Shown here: piece by piece, positions 51,668-62,543 of the stretch
Layout of the letters: each line of letters starts with the position of its first letter
Position numbering within the stretch: position 1 is the first letter of the stretch
Assembly (NCBI RefSeq): GCF_000315625.1
Contig: NW_005434647.1
Span: 114,103 to 178,102, forward strand
Reading direction: 5' to 3'
Source of the DNA: Guillardia theta CCMP2712
Taxonomy: Eukaryota; Cryptophyceae; Pyrenomonadales; Geminigeraceae
Length of the DNA stretch: 64,000 nt
The notes under the pieces: generated by a model
Database searches by the model: none
What the model was told of the DNA's origin: nothing
The model's input: only the letters and a program-made list of their open reading frames with translations
Position numbers and translations under genes: made by a program

Positions 51668-53752
51668 ATAGTGGAAAACGAGAGGCGAGAGAAAAAGGGC
51701 AGTCATCGAAGAGACAACGGTTCACCATGATAGTGAAATGCGAATCATCCAGACCGTCTCCCAGCAGGCCCCTCCTCATGTCAGAGCTGCACGCAAGGTG
51801 AGGAGTAACGGCAGCACTTGCTGCGACTTCACCTGCTCATGCCGTACCTGCCGACATACCGGGGGGGGAGAAACTTCCATGCAAGGAGCATGACGACGAT
51901 AGTGAGGGCCATGCAGCCTGTAAGAGAAGGGTGAGGCTCGTGCGCGCACAGCGCAGACGAACTTGTAAGGATGAAGATGACGGCGAAGAGAGTCTTGGAG
52001 GAGGTTGTCACAAACTGCCGGTGCGTGAACTCCTGCTCGCCACCATCTTCCTCTTCCTCCCTCTCCTCCCCCTCCACTCTCACCTCAATCTCGAACTCGT
52101 TCGATATCTCCCCCAAGTCATTCTCGCCGATGAAGATTTGCAGCACCGCGTTCCCCTTCCCGTGAGGAAAAATCTGAACCAGACAGTCAGAGCCCCATCC
52201 CAACCAGAATATCGCCACCACTACCCCCTCCATCTACCCATCCACTACCCGTTCACTTTCCTAACATTGTTGCAGCACTTAGCACGTCTCTCTTCTGCCT
52301 GCGCTGCCCCCCTCCCCCACCCCCTTCTCTCCCTCCGGTGCTCTCTTGACGCACCTGCACCTCTACCGACAGGTACTTGGAGTTGTAGAGCTTCGGATTG
52401 GTGGGAACGCCTTGCTTGTGGCCGTCGATCATAACCTTGAACAGAGCTAGATAAGGAGGGACAACGCTGAGGAAATCTCAGCGCACTTGAATGAAGTTTG
52501 AGTCTCCTCCGAAGCTTTCTCCGATGATTGTGACTAGGCCGCCTTCGATGGCGAAATCCTTCCAGATAAAATCGGTAAGCATACACGCAGTAAATATGAG
52601 CAGAAGACAATGTCAGCATTAGCTCGAGAAAATGGAGATTAAAAAAGAAGAAGGAGGTGGTTGATGAGATTGCAGTGGAGGAGAAAGCGAGAAGAGAACG
52701 GAGGAGGAGCCATAAATAAATGAAATTTAGGAAGAAGAGGAGGGTGAGTACACTTCGATTCACCTTGGGGACTGTTGTCACAATCTTTGGAGCTCGATAC
52801 GTGAAGTTTAACGGCCAGAGCTGAACGCTGCAGAGTAGGAGGGAACACCATCACAACATCTCTGCATCGGCCAACGTCCGGCAGACTATCTTACTTGGGC
52901 TCTAGTTTGCCGTCGATCGCAGGGTAGATCACACAATTCTCCTGCTTCCTCTTGCACGCCCTGCGGCAGCAATCTCACTTCGAAATCACCTTCCTGCCCT
53001 TCCCTCTCCTCCGCGTACTTATCCTTGAAGAACATCTTCAGCGGCTGCTGGCCGTAAAGAGGTGCGACCTGGCAGACGATGGAGTGGCAGCGATACCTTG
53101 TGAGCAACAGGTCAGCGTTGTCAGGCAGCACCATAGAGTATCACGACAACTTGGATCTGAAGAAGTGCCCGTCCCAACCACAATCCCTCACCAGGTCCTG
53201 CGTCACGTCACCGGCGACCAACCCCTTGGCGAGCTCCTCCCCCCGCACCTCCCCCGACGGTGCCGTGCACTGGCATGCATCAGCGTCCTGGTCCTCGAAG
53301 TTGCAGCCGGTGGCATCGGAGCCGAAGTAGACGTAGTACGTGACTTCCATCTCGCACTGGAGGAGCCAAGGAGGCGTCATTATCGCAGAAGGCGCCATGG
53401 GCTGCTCACCGTGTCGCAGGGAGGGTCGAAGACGCATCCTTTGGAGCAGTCGGACGGGAAGAAAGTCCCCGAGATGGTCACGATCTGCGTGCCTTGCTGC
53501 TGGTTGTTGTTGGGACCACTCGCAGGCACCAAGGTTACGTCTCCTGCACGGAGCCATCAGGGTGCGCGTTCCAACGTCGAGCACAGCACATGACCGCCTC
53601 TCACCGTCAGACGGGCATGGAGGTATCGGACAGATCACTTCAGGGATAGGTGTCGTCGTGGGGACAGGTGTCGTGGTGTTCTTCCCGATCGCACAGACCA
53701 TGCAAGGGATCAGGAGCAAACTAAGGCAGAGGGCAGAGGCGGCTCCCTGCAT
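48906..53752 (-). CDS. Receptor-like TKL protein kinase with IPT-like ectodomain
   Basis: About 20 exons. Signal peptide (ALCLSLLLIPCMVCA), exons 53752-53605, 53543-53410 and 53356-53192, then further exons to ~51830 code a Cys-rich ectodomain with IPT/TIG-like starts (TQIVTISGTFFPSDC; YRAPKIVTTVPK; EGGLVTIIGESFG) and a segment LQIFIGENDLGEISNEFEIE. One membrane helix follows (LFAVIFILT with MALTIVVMLLAWKFLPPR). The cytosolic kinase has the glycine loop LARGAFGSVYK (~51390), catalytic Lys in ICAIKQIDV, KLHHPNIVQLLGVCD, HRDLKSPNLLVQ (~50180), IADFGLSRFR (~49930), WTAPE, DIWSYGVVLWELLTRKVPY and RPTFASVV, all catalytic residues present. The pattern is TKL (Raf/MAPKKK-like). The last exon is 48978-48906 (73 nt), ending SLIDM. 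Presumably it senses an extracellular cue; ligand unknown. It converges with the GTPase gene, 150 bases apart. Introns hold large repeats. Confidence 0.85.
50107..50146 (+). repeat. CCTG tetranucleotide array in kinase intron
   Basis: About ten CCTG units lie between the exon encoding HRDLKSPN and the DFG exon of the receptor kinase. Confidence 0.85.
51020..51275 (+). repeat. Tandem ~122-bp duplication with GAGAAGGAGAA core in kinase intron
   Basis: Two copies of a unit run from GTAGGGGAGACGAGAAGGAG through GAGGAGGACAAGCAAGGCAT and ACATGAAAACAATA, the first ending near 51149 and the second near 51271. Each contains GAGAAGGA units. The copies look almost identical, indicating a recent duplication within the intron after the glycine-loop exon. 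Confidence 0.85.
51428..51668 (+). repeat. GCA and GGAGCA microsatellite in kinase intron
   Basis: GGAGGA, then GCA runs (51449-51500, 51520-51546) and GGAGCA units (51550-51665) occupy most of the intron between the juxtamembrane exon and the glycine-loop exon. The poly-Leu and poly-Ala frames are artefacts. Confidence 0.9.
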
Positions 53753-54863
53753 GGTGAGACTTGATGAATCTGCTCTAGCGCTTGTTAAAGGTCGAGGGCA
53801 TCTGAACCTGCTCGTGAGATGTCGTCCAACATGATGGCAGCGCGAGCATGTCAGGAGCTCTGCGAGGACGAGCTGAGTCAACTGGTGGCACTGGTGGACA
53901 AACAGCAAACAGCCTGCAGCACCCTTTCTAGCTCATTCAGCTCTACACAACTTCTAAGAGATATCTTTGCTATCCTGGTGTTAGATCTCAGCAATGGATA
54001 CAGCAAGCTCTTGAAGTCAATCATGCAGTATCATAGCTCAATTCCGTAGACTTCCCACCTCTGGCTCGCTCACTGTATCTGCATCTTTCTCTGCCTATCC
54101 TACGTGACGTCCTCTCTCTGTCCCAATGGATCTCGTGTTATCCTCGCATCGTTTCTCTCCTCCTTACTACCTTCGTCTCTCTCCTCCTCTCCTCTCCTCT
54201 CTTGTCCTCTCCTCTCCTCTCCTCTCCTCTCCTCTCCTCTCCTCTCTTGTCCTCTCCTCTTCTCTCTTCTCCCCTCCCCTCTTGATCCTGGTCCCTGCAT
54301 TGCGTACTACAACCCAGAGTACTACCCCCACCCTTTCCCTGACACCCCACCCCCTTTCACCGATCTTCAAATAGGGAATTTGGTATGGGAGACAGGGGTT
54401 CCAAGGGTATTTTAAGTACCCCCTACCCTAGTTCAGCAAGTCCTGTGGATAGGTCCTCATACAGCACAGCCTTTGTTGACCCTCATACCGCTCGACTGGA
54501 CCTGAAGCATGCGCACGTGCGATATGGCGGAAATCCGAAATGCGAGGACGGGGGGAGGAGGAGCGGGGAAGGAGGGAGGGAGGGAGGGAGGGTTGACCAG
54601 AGGAGCAGTAAGGATGAGAGGGTTTCCTATGAATGCTGTAGAGCTTCAGGACTCAGACGGCACACGGTGCATGCAGCCTTGCCAGATCAGTCGAACCAGT
54701 GAACGATTCCTTGAGTGCCTGTGATTGCTGCATGTTGTGCAAGTTCTGAGTGTAGAGGATCATTTTTCACGACCATGATTTCTCTGTTCATGTGTGGATC
54801 CGGTCTCTTGACATGTTCTTGACTGTGTTGCTCCCGACCAGGCAGCACTTGGCCCATCACAAG
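53753..54863. other. Divergent intergenic region, kinase and UTP10 starts
   Basis: No supported gene. A 72-residue plus-strand frame near 53831 shows no features. A CCTCT microsatellite spans 54181-54260, and a short TACCCC/GGGGGT island lies at 54305-54430, followed by ordinary promoter-like sequence with a GGGAGGGAGGGAGG tract at ~54570-54592. Confidence 0.55.
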
Positions 54864-56659
54864 ATGGTTTCTACTCTAGCGTCGCAGCTGGCAGCTTTGC
54901 GGCAAGGGAGGGACCCTAAGGTTCGAGGAGCCTGAGGAGGAGATGTGGAGAGGAGCTGACACTTGCTGCAGGGAGACAACAGCCTCAAGCACAGGCCGTC
55001 CTTCCTCTTCACGTCGTCAGAGGCCGCAGACCTTGACGGGGACGCGATCCACAGCATCGGGCTGAGTGGGCTGGCAGAGCTGGAGAAGCAGGATCCCTCG
55101 CTCCACAAGTATGAGAAGCTTCTGTTCAACCGCTCCCCCTCCACCTTCCACCGAGAGAACCAGTCATACGACGCCATGAAGGTTAGGCTCCTGCCCCTGC
55201 CCCTGCCCCTGCTCCTGCTCCTGCCCCTGCCCCTTTTTCTCCTCCTCCTCCTCCTCCTCCTCCTCCTCCTCCTCCTCCTCCTCCTCCTCCTCAGCGCAGC
55301 GTCTCTTGTGACATCTGCCGCTCTCCAGTCAATCAACCAGTCAATCAAGAGCCTGTTGAAGGCTCTTGCTCCTTATTTCCTGCTCCGTCCCACTCACAAG
55401 ATCCTCGAGTTTCTGATCCGATGCTACCAAGTCCACGAGCACAACCTTGACGATCTGCTGCTCTGCTGCCTTCCCTATCACACAACTCCGCAGTTCGTCC
55501 GCCTGGTCCAGCTGACTAACCCCAAGGACAAGTGGAGCTTTCTCAATGGCGTCAAGAAGACCGGCGCTCCTCTGTCAAGGACGGTGCTGGCGGGAGCTTG
55601 TATCTCGGACCTTGCTGTGCTCAAGTTCATCTGTGAAATGTGCAATGTAAGCATGCGGGGCGGCAGAGGACTAGGCGGATGAGATAGGGGATGGAGAAGA
55701 GGGGTGGAGAGATGGAGGCAAGGGGAAGGAAGAGAAGGTCAAGAGGGGAGTTTTGCAAAGTCTAGGAAGCAAGGGGCAATCCTTTGTGCAAGAGAGGAGG
55801 AGAGGCTGGTGACAGGGATCTGAATCTTTGATACAGGAGCCAACCACCAGTCGAGTCGTCCTGACTCTCTTCGTGAGCACAGCAGTGGAGGTCTTGACGA
55901 CGATGAAGAAAGTGACGGAGGAAGTCTCCCTTGCCATCCTCCCGACCATCCTCGAGGGCATTCGCACCCCCAAGGTCTCTGACTTCCAGTCAGCCGCGTA
56001 CATGGTGCTCGCCGCGCTCGTAAAGAGGGCGGAGCTGTCGGAGGAGGTGATCCGGAGTCTGCTGGAGATCATTCCCAAGTACGCCAACCGGCAGAACCCG
56101 ACGGACTGCCTCCTGATTGTTGTCATCATCTGCAACTTCCAGCGGCCGAGCAGGCTCGAGCCCCAGGGGGTCTCGTCGGTCCTGCACATCCAGCCCGTCG
56201 TCGGGATTCTCAAGGAGCTCGGGGACAAGGTAGACCTCTCTGGCTTCCTGGGTATCTTCATCAGGGGGCTGGTAAGGGACGTGAAGGAGAACAGCCGGGC
56301 CCTTCAGGTGCTGCAGGAGCTTCTGACTAGCCTCCCGCTGTCCTCGGAGATCGTCATGCAGGCAGCCATCGCAGTCACTCGGGGAGCCTGTGACATGTAC
56401 AGGCACGCCAAGAACGGGAAGATGTCGGTGGAGGAGAACGACGTGGTGAAGAAGATGAGCGACGTTCTCAGCTCGCTGGCCCTCCGCTACCCCAACGAGA
56501 TCGACGAGTTTGTGAACAAGATTCTGAGGAGCTATGGAGTGAAGCCGGTGGAGGAGGGCAGGGATGAGCCGTCCAAGAAGAAGTCAGGCGGAGACAAGAA
56601 GGGTGAGGGTGATGGCAAGAAGGGCAACCAGTCAAAACAGGCGCAAAAAGGAAAGAAGA

Positions 56660-56705
<46 letters not shown>

Positions 56706-59700
56706 TGAGGACGAGGATGAGGACGAGGACGAAGATGGGGGCGAGCATGACGACGAGGAGAGGGAGTGGCTAACCTCGTTCCTGTCGCACACCTTCCAGG
56801 GCACAAGGCACATCCCCATCCTAGAGGGAGGGACGACCCTGCTTCTTGCTCTAGAGCACCCCAACGCCTCCATCCGCAGAGCCGCCCTCCTCAAGGCGTT
56901 TCAGAGCACCTCGAGTCAACCTCTGGAGCCCTTCCTAGCCGACGCCCTCCTGCGCAGACTGCAGGACGAGGACCCGTCTGTCGTCCTCTGCGCGCTGTCG
57001 TGGGACAAACTCGTGGCGAAGCTGCCAGCAGAGAGCCTGCTGGAAGGTCTCAGCAGCCTCGTGTTGGAGGGAAGGGGAGGGAAGGTTGGGAAGAAGACGC
57101 AGGTCTCCGAGAGTCAGGGGCAGGCGCTGACCATCCTGTGCTCGTCCTTCCTCGAGGCACATCCGGAGTTCGAGGACAAGGCCATGACGGTCCTTCTAGG
57201 AAAGTTTTTGATGTTCCCCAGCACACGGAGGACGAGCGGGCTGGTGCTGAAGCTCATGGTGGGGTCGAAGCATTTGCTGTTCGAGGGGCTGGTGGAGATG
57301 AAGGAGGAGGTGAAGGAAGGCAGCAAGACTGAGCTGTCGGGGGAGGGAGCGTGGGAGCTGAACGTGAAGGTGCTGATGAGGATAGCACGGAACATGGTCA
57401 GGATGAACGAGGAGGAGATGGAGAAGATGGTCGGACTTGTCAGGGGCTGCAAGTGCCTGGCAAGCAAGTTCCTCCTCCTCCTCTTCTGCATGAAGCAGTG
57501 CAAGGAGGACAGGATGCTGGTGCTGGCGTCAGCGGTGAAGGAGGAGCTCATCAAGTTCGAGAGGAGCGCAGGCGGAGTGAAGAAGAAGAAGAAGTGGAAC
57601 GACCCTGAGGTCCTTGCCAACCTCTCCGCTCACCACCTTGCAAAGCTCTTCTCCTCGGAGGAGGACAACGATAGCCTCTCCTCCCTCAGGGTCGTCAGCT
57701 CGGCGACCTGGTTTGTGATGGCAAAGAAGCTTCAAGGGTGCAAAGTAGACGCTGTGGACAAGGGGGAAGGAGGAGCGGCAACGGAGCTGCTGGCGCTGGT
57801 TAAGAGCATGTTCAAGTTCTTCTGCGACCGCAGGGACATCAGGCCGTTCAAACTTCACGTGCAGGAACTGGTGGGAGGCTGGAGATTAGAGTTCTCCCTC
57901 TCCTTCCTATCCTCCTTCGTCGTCGACAAGCGCTCCTGCTCGCCCTCCTGCAGGGCCCACTGCCTGTACATGCTCACGTCCCTCGTCAGGACGGGAGGCG
58001 CCCAAGTCTCCCTTGCTGCCCAGCACCTCTTCCCCGTCCTCCTCGCCCTCAAGGATCAGAGTCAGCTCGTGCGGCACGCGGCCATCACCTCCTTGAAGGT
58101 CGTGGCGGGGCTCGCGCACGACAAGAAGAAGTCTCCTCCTCCCATCGTCTACGGCAAGCTTGATGTTTCCGTCTTCCTGGCCTTTGTCTCCTTCCTCGCC
58201 GATCAGAGTCAGGACCTGTTCCACGGCGAGCAGCACCTGTCGTCTCTGCTGTCAGGGCTGCTGAGGCTAGAGGAGCAGGAGGACAAGGAGGAGACGGGCA
58301 AGAGATCGCGGAGCTTCTCGGAGAGCAACAGGAAGCAGGTGCAGGCATACCTGCTTGAGCTCGTGTTTGCGCAGGAGGAGGAGGACAGGAAGGTGGAGAT
58401 GATGGAGCTGCTCCTTCCCTTTGTCTCTTCCATGGTCTCCCTGCCAATCACCCACTCCCGCCTGCAGGACTGCGTGAAAGCTCTAGAGGCCTCATCCTCA
58501 TCCTCCTCCGCCTCCGCCTCCTTCTCGCCATCCTACATCAGCAGCCTCGTCCGCCTCCACCTCTCTTGCAGGATCGCGTCTGCGGTCTCCAGCTCGAGCA
58601 AGGAGGAGGTGAACAAGATCTGCTCCACCATCCTCGCGCCTCTCCGAGCTGCAGCCAAGCTCCGTCAGAGGAAGGGAGCAGCTAGTCAGGACGCTCTGCT
58701 CTCCTCGATCCTCCGTTACTTCCCAGCTGATCTCTACAGTCTCCTGCCCGGAAGCATGCAGGAGAGCATGCTGACAGATCTCTGCACTCTAGTTGCCTCT
58801 GCTCCTCCTGACATGGCAGGGCTCGCCAAGACTCAGCTCTTCTCACTTCCCCTCCTTGCTCAGCACGTGACGAAGCTGCTGTCCTCCTTGCTCGAGCGAG
58901 CCAGGGGCACGCAGACTCCGTCCTCGGAGCAGAAGGCGAGGAAGCAGAAGACGGAAGCAGGAGCAACAGGAGGAGCGGACAAGCTCGCGGAGCTGAAGAG
59001 GGACGCGTCGGTAGTGACGGACGTGATGCAGTACCACGAGGATCCGACTCGGTTCCTCTCCCTCCTCCCTCAGCTGTTTGAGATGCTCGACGTGATCACG
59101 TCGGAGGACGGAGGAGCTTCTTTCAGCGCGGACGGGGACGAGTCTCTGGACCAGAGCCTCCTTTCCTGCATTCTTGTACTTCTTCAGGCTCACCTGGGCA
59201 AGAAGCCAGAGGAGGAGGAGGAAGGGAAGAAGAAGAAGAAGCGAAAGGAGGAGCAGAGCAAGGGCGAGGAGGGGCTGGGAGCGGCGATCGAGCAGGGGAT
59301 CAGGATGGAAGCGATCGTGCGGTGCCTTAGGAGGGCGCAGGCCCCGCAGACGCGGCACGACGCGCTGCTGCTCCTGCAGGCTCTGACGGCGGCGCATCCT
59401 CGCCAGGTCCTCAAGCATGTCATGACGATCTTCTCCTTCCTCGGGGAGACCGGTCTCGTGCACGACGACCACTACTCCTTCCTCGTCATTGAGCAGACGC
59501 TCAAGAGCATCGTCCCCCCTCTCATCGCCTGCGGCATGCAGGAGGAGGAGCTGCTTCAGGTGTTCGTCCAGTCCCTCCTGCTCATCCCCGCACACAGGAG
59601 GATGCGGCTGTACACCACCCTCCTCATGCTCCTCCCCTCCAGGAACGTCCTGGAGACCTTCCTCCTCCTCCTCCTCTCCGCCAAGTTTGCCCGGCCCGCG

Positions 59701-62275
59701 AAGAAGGGGAAGGGAGGGGAGGAAGACATGGTCGCCTTCGGCGTCTCGGTCTGCGCGCAATTCCCGCTGGACTTTCAGCTGGACAACTACAACAGCCTGC
59801 TGGAGAGCATGAGGAAGATGCCGCAAAGAGAGGCAGAGCTCAAGAAGAGCAGGTCCTCCTCCTCCTCCTCCTCTATGAAGGAGCTTCGGGTCCTCCAGTC
59901 CCTCCTGATCCAAGTCATCATCCGCCTCCTTAGCAGCCGCTCGTTCGCCGTGCAGGTCCAGACGCTGCCGGCCGCTGACGAGGAGCTCTTCCAAGGGCAG
60001 CTCCTGCTCCTCTTTGAACAGCTCATCCTCCTCCAGCGCATGGCGCACGACTGGGAGGAAGAGGAGGACAGCTCGAGGGCCAAGGAGGACGTGAAGGAGA
60101 GAATGGATGAGGCCCTGCAAGTCGTCAGTTCCCACCTCTCTGTGAGCGGCTTCGTGCGGAGCATCTCCTCTCTCCTCGAGAAGAAGGACGAGCAGGTCAG
60201 GCAGCGAGCGCTTTCGTACCTCAGCCACAAGCTCGAGCTCCTCGACTCTGACCTCCCCCCCGCACAGAGGAGCCTCCTCCTCGACCTAGTCCCCTCCCTC
60301 AGTGGGTATCTCCAGGGCAAGTCGGAGGGGTCCGTCCAGCTCTCCGTCTGCTGCCTTGAGCAGCTGGCCCGGCTGTTCGCCAGCAGCCAGCCCAAGGGTT
60401 GGCTCGAGTGCATGCCGCAGGTGGTGGCCTGTCTCTCCTCCTCTTCCTCCCTCGTCGTCTCCTCCACCTGCTCCTGCATCGCCACCATGGCCATCCAGCT
60501 CGGCGCCGCTGCCCTTCCCAACATCAACAAGGTGGTCCCGAGGATGCTGGACCTGGTGCAGGAGAGAGTGAAGAGCGTCGCGGCCCTGGAGGAGGAGGAG
60601 GCGATCCTGTGTCAGAGCGCTGTGCTGTCAGTGGAGAAGATCATGTCGCACCTGCCGCACCTCATGTCTCCCTTCGTTGACAAGTTCCTCTCCTGCCTCC
60701 TCCACCCGTCGCTCGTCGACCCCCAGGCTCACTCGGCTCTGTTCCTCGCTGCCAAGCAGGCGCGTCAGCGACTGGTGAGCTCTTCCTCTCCTCAGTCACC
60801 TGCTTCCCTCCTGTACTCAAGGGATCGGTTCCTCCCCTCACCCTCTTTGATCCGCTTCTCCCTTCCTCGTTCCTCGCTCCATTCCTCTCCCCTCCCGCTC
60901 GTCTCCTTCTCTACCACTCTGATGCTTCTCTTCTTCTATCCACGTTTTCAAATCCCTGTAACTCGATCTCTCTCTCTCTCCTCTACTGCTTATCCTTCCC
61001 CTCACTCCCTCACTCTCTCACTCTCTCACTCCCTTTCTTCGCATTTTGACTTTCCTTTTACAGCCGGAGATCATCGCATCGAGGATCCTCATCCCGAAGC
61101 TTTGCAAGCAGCGTGAGGAGCTAGCTGAGATGTCAAGGCACAGCCTGCATGCTCTCTTCGCCATGCTCGAGCAGCTCTGCAAGTCCCTCAGCCAGCAGGA
61201 CGTGGCCGCAAGTTTCCCCCGCATCTTCAAGTTCTTTCTCGACTCCCTCGACCTTCGCTTCCTCGCGCTAGCGGGCAAGACGAGCATCGCAGGGGAGGAG
61301 GTTGTGGAGGTTGAAGGCGCCATGCTCGTGGCCCTGGAGGCGCTGGTGCTGAAGCTGAACGAGTCTCGGTTCAAGCCCTCGTTCCTCAAGCTCTACGACT
61401 GGGCGACAGTCCTCGAGGAGAAGGAGGCGGAGGGGAGGAGCAGCAAGGAGGCTGAGCTTCACTCCCTGCAGAGGATGAGCAGGCTGGTGACCCTGAGCAG
61501 AGTTGTCAACACGTTGGGGGAGCGGCTCAAGGCAATCATGGTCCCCTACTTCTCCTACCTCCTCCAGCTCTTCCTCTCCATCCTCTCCGACAGGGCCACC
61601 ATCTTCAAGCCTCTCTCCCAGCCTCCCCCCTCCTCCAAGAAGAGGAAGAGGGACAAGGATGGGGATCAGGACATCGCAAAGCAGGTGCTGATTCCTCCAC
61701 CTCCCCATCGTCCCCCTCCCGCTCCCGCCCCTCGTCTGCCCTCCCCCCCCCCCTTCCTGCTTCCTCTGACTTGCTGGCAGCTGGCCGACGAGTGCACGGA
61801 CTGGGTTGTCCAGGCCCTGCACAAGTGCTTCCTCTACGACACCATCGCCTTCACCAACAAGGAACGCTTCGAGGCACTTCACCCGCCCCTCGTTGCCCTC
61901 CTCGACGACCTCTCGTGTGGCAAGGAGCGCTACCAGACTCGCATCGACCTCTATCTCAAGCCAGCTGTCATCCAGCTCGCCGTTGCCGTGCAGGCAGGGA
62001 CGGGAAGCGACCTGCTCTGGAAGCCTCTCAACCATCAGCTTCTCCTCCGCACTCGCAACGACTCTGCCATGGTCCGCTTCGCCGCCCTCCAGGTGGTCAC
62101 AGGAGTCGTTCAGCGTCTCGGGGAGGAGTACCTGTCGCTCGTGCCCGAGATGCTCCCCTTCATCGTCGAGGTGCTCGAGGACATGGACGAGCAAGTCGAG
62201 ACCTGCGGGCGGCAGCTGGTTGCGCTGCTGGAGACTCACCTTGGGGAGAGTCTCAACGAGTATTTGCGAGCTTAA
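54864..62275 (+). CDS. UTP10: UTP10/HEATR1, small-subunit processome scaffold
   Basis: Six exons (54864-54920, 54972-55181, 55329-55646, 55837-60774, 61064-61684, 61781-62275) give 2212 residues, close to human HEATR1 (about 2144). UTP10 is a HEAT-repeat solenoid in the t-UTP complex that binds nascent pre-rRNA in the nucleolus and starts 90S assembly. The N-terminus (TLASQLAALRQ; LFTSSEAADLDGDAIHSIGL; LAPYFLLRPTHKILEFLIRC; CCLPYHTTPQFVRLVQL) and the C-terminal BP28CT-type end (NHQLLLRTRNDSAMVRFAAL; LLETHLGESLNEYL) match the family along the whole length. Exon 4, 4938 bases, codes 1646 residues. It includes a Lys-rich stretch and a GAGGAC run coding ~30 alternating Asp/Glu (56662-56740). Intron 2 is 147 bases, stop-free and in frame. 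The gene converges with SQD2, 269 bases apart. Confidence 0.93.
55184..55292 (+). repeat. CCTGCC and CTC repeats in a 3n UTP10 intron
   Basis: CCTGCCC/CTGCTC units then a CTC run fill the intron 55182-55328. The frame stays open as poly-Leu from exon 2 into exon 3. The HEATR1 family has AMK joined to the SINQSIKSLLKALAPYF segment, which supports splicing. Confidence 0.85.
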
Positions 62276-62543
62276 CCTGTATCTTACTGTTCCATACATC
62301 TACATCCTCCTCTCCTCCTGCCTCCTCCTCGCATTCTACGCTTCCCCGCATGCTCTACTCGTCGATCTCAGTCTGGCTGGTACTGTTTCACTCCCCTCCT
62401 TTTGCCTTCTGTACAAAAGCGTCAGATCAAGAAGTTGGAGCGACAGCGATGGAGAGGAAGGAAGGAAAAGGTGGAGGAGGGGGTGAGAGCAAGAGAGACG
62501 CAGGAGGAGGGGAGGAAGAAAACGAGAGCTACCGAAACAATGA
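62276..62543. other. Short convergent spacer
   Basis: Between the UTP10 and SQD2 stops. Only pyrimidine-rich and GAGGAG runs; no gene seen. Confidence 0.5.

Noticed and set aside
53831-54049. Small plus-strand frame upstream of the kinase
   Set aside because: About 72 residues without recognisable features, in a divergent promoter space.
56662-56806. Poly-Arg/Pro and poly-Ser frames opposite UTP10
   Set aside because: Mirror of the GAGGAC run inside the conserved UTP10 reading frame.
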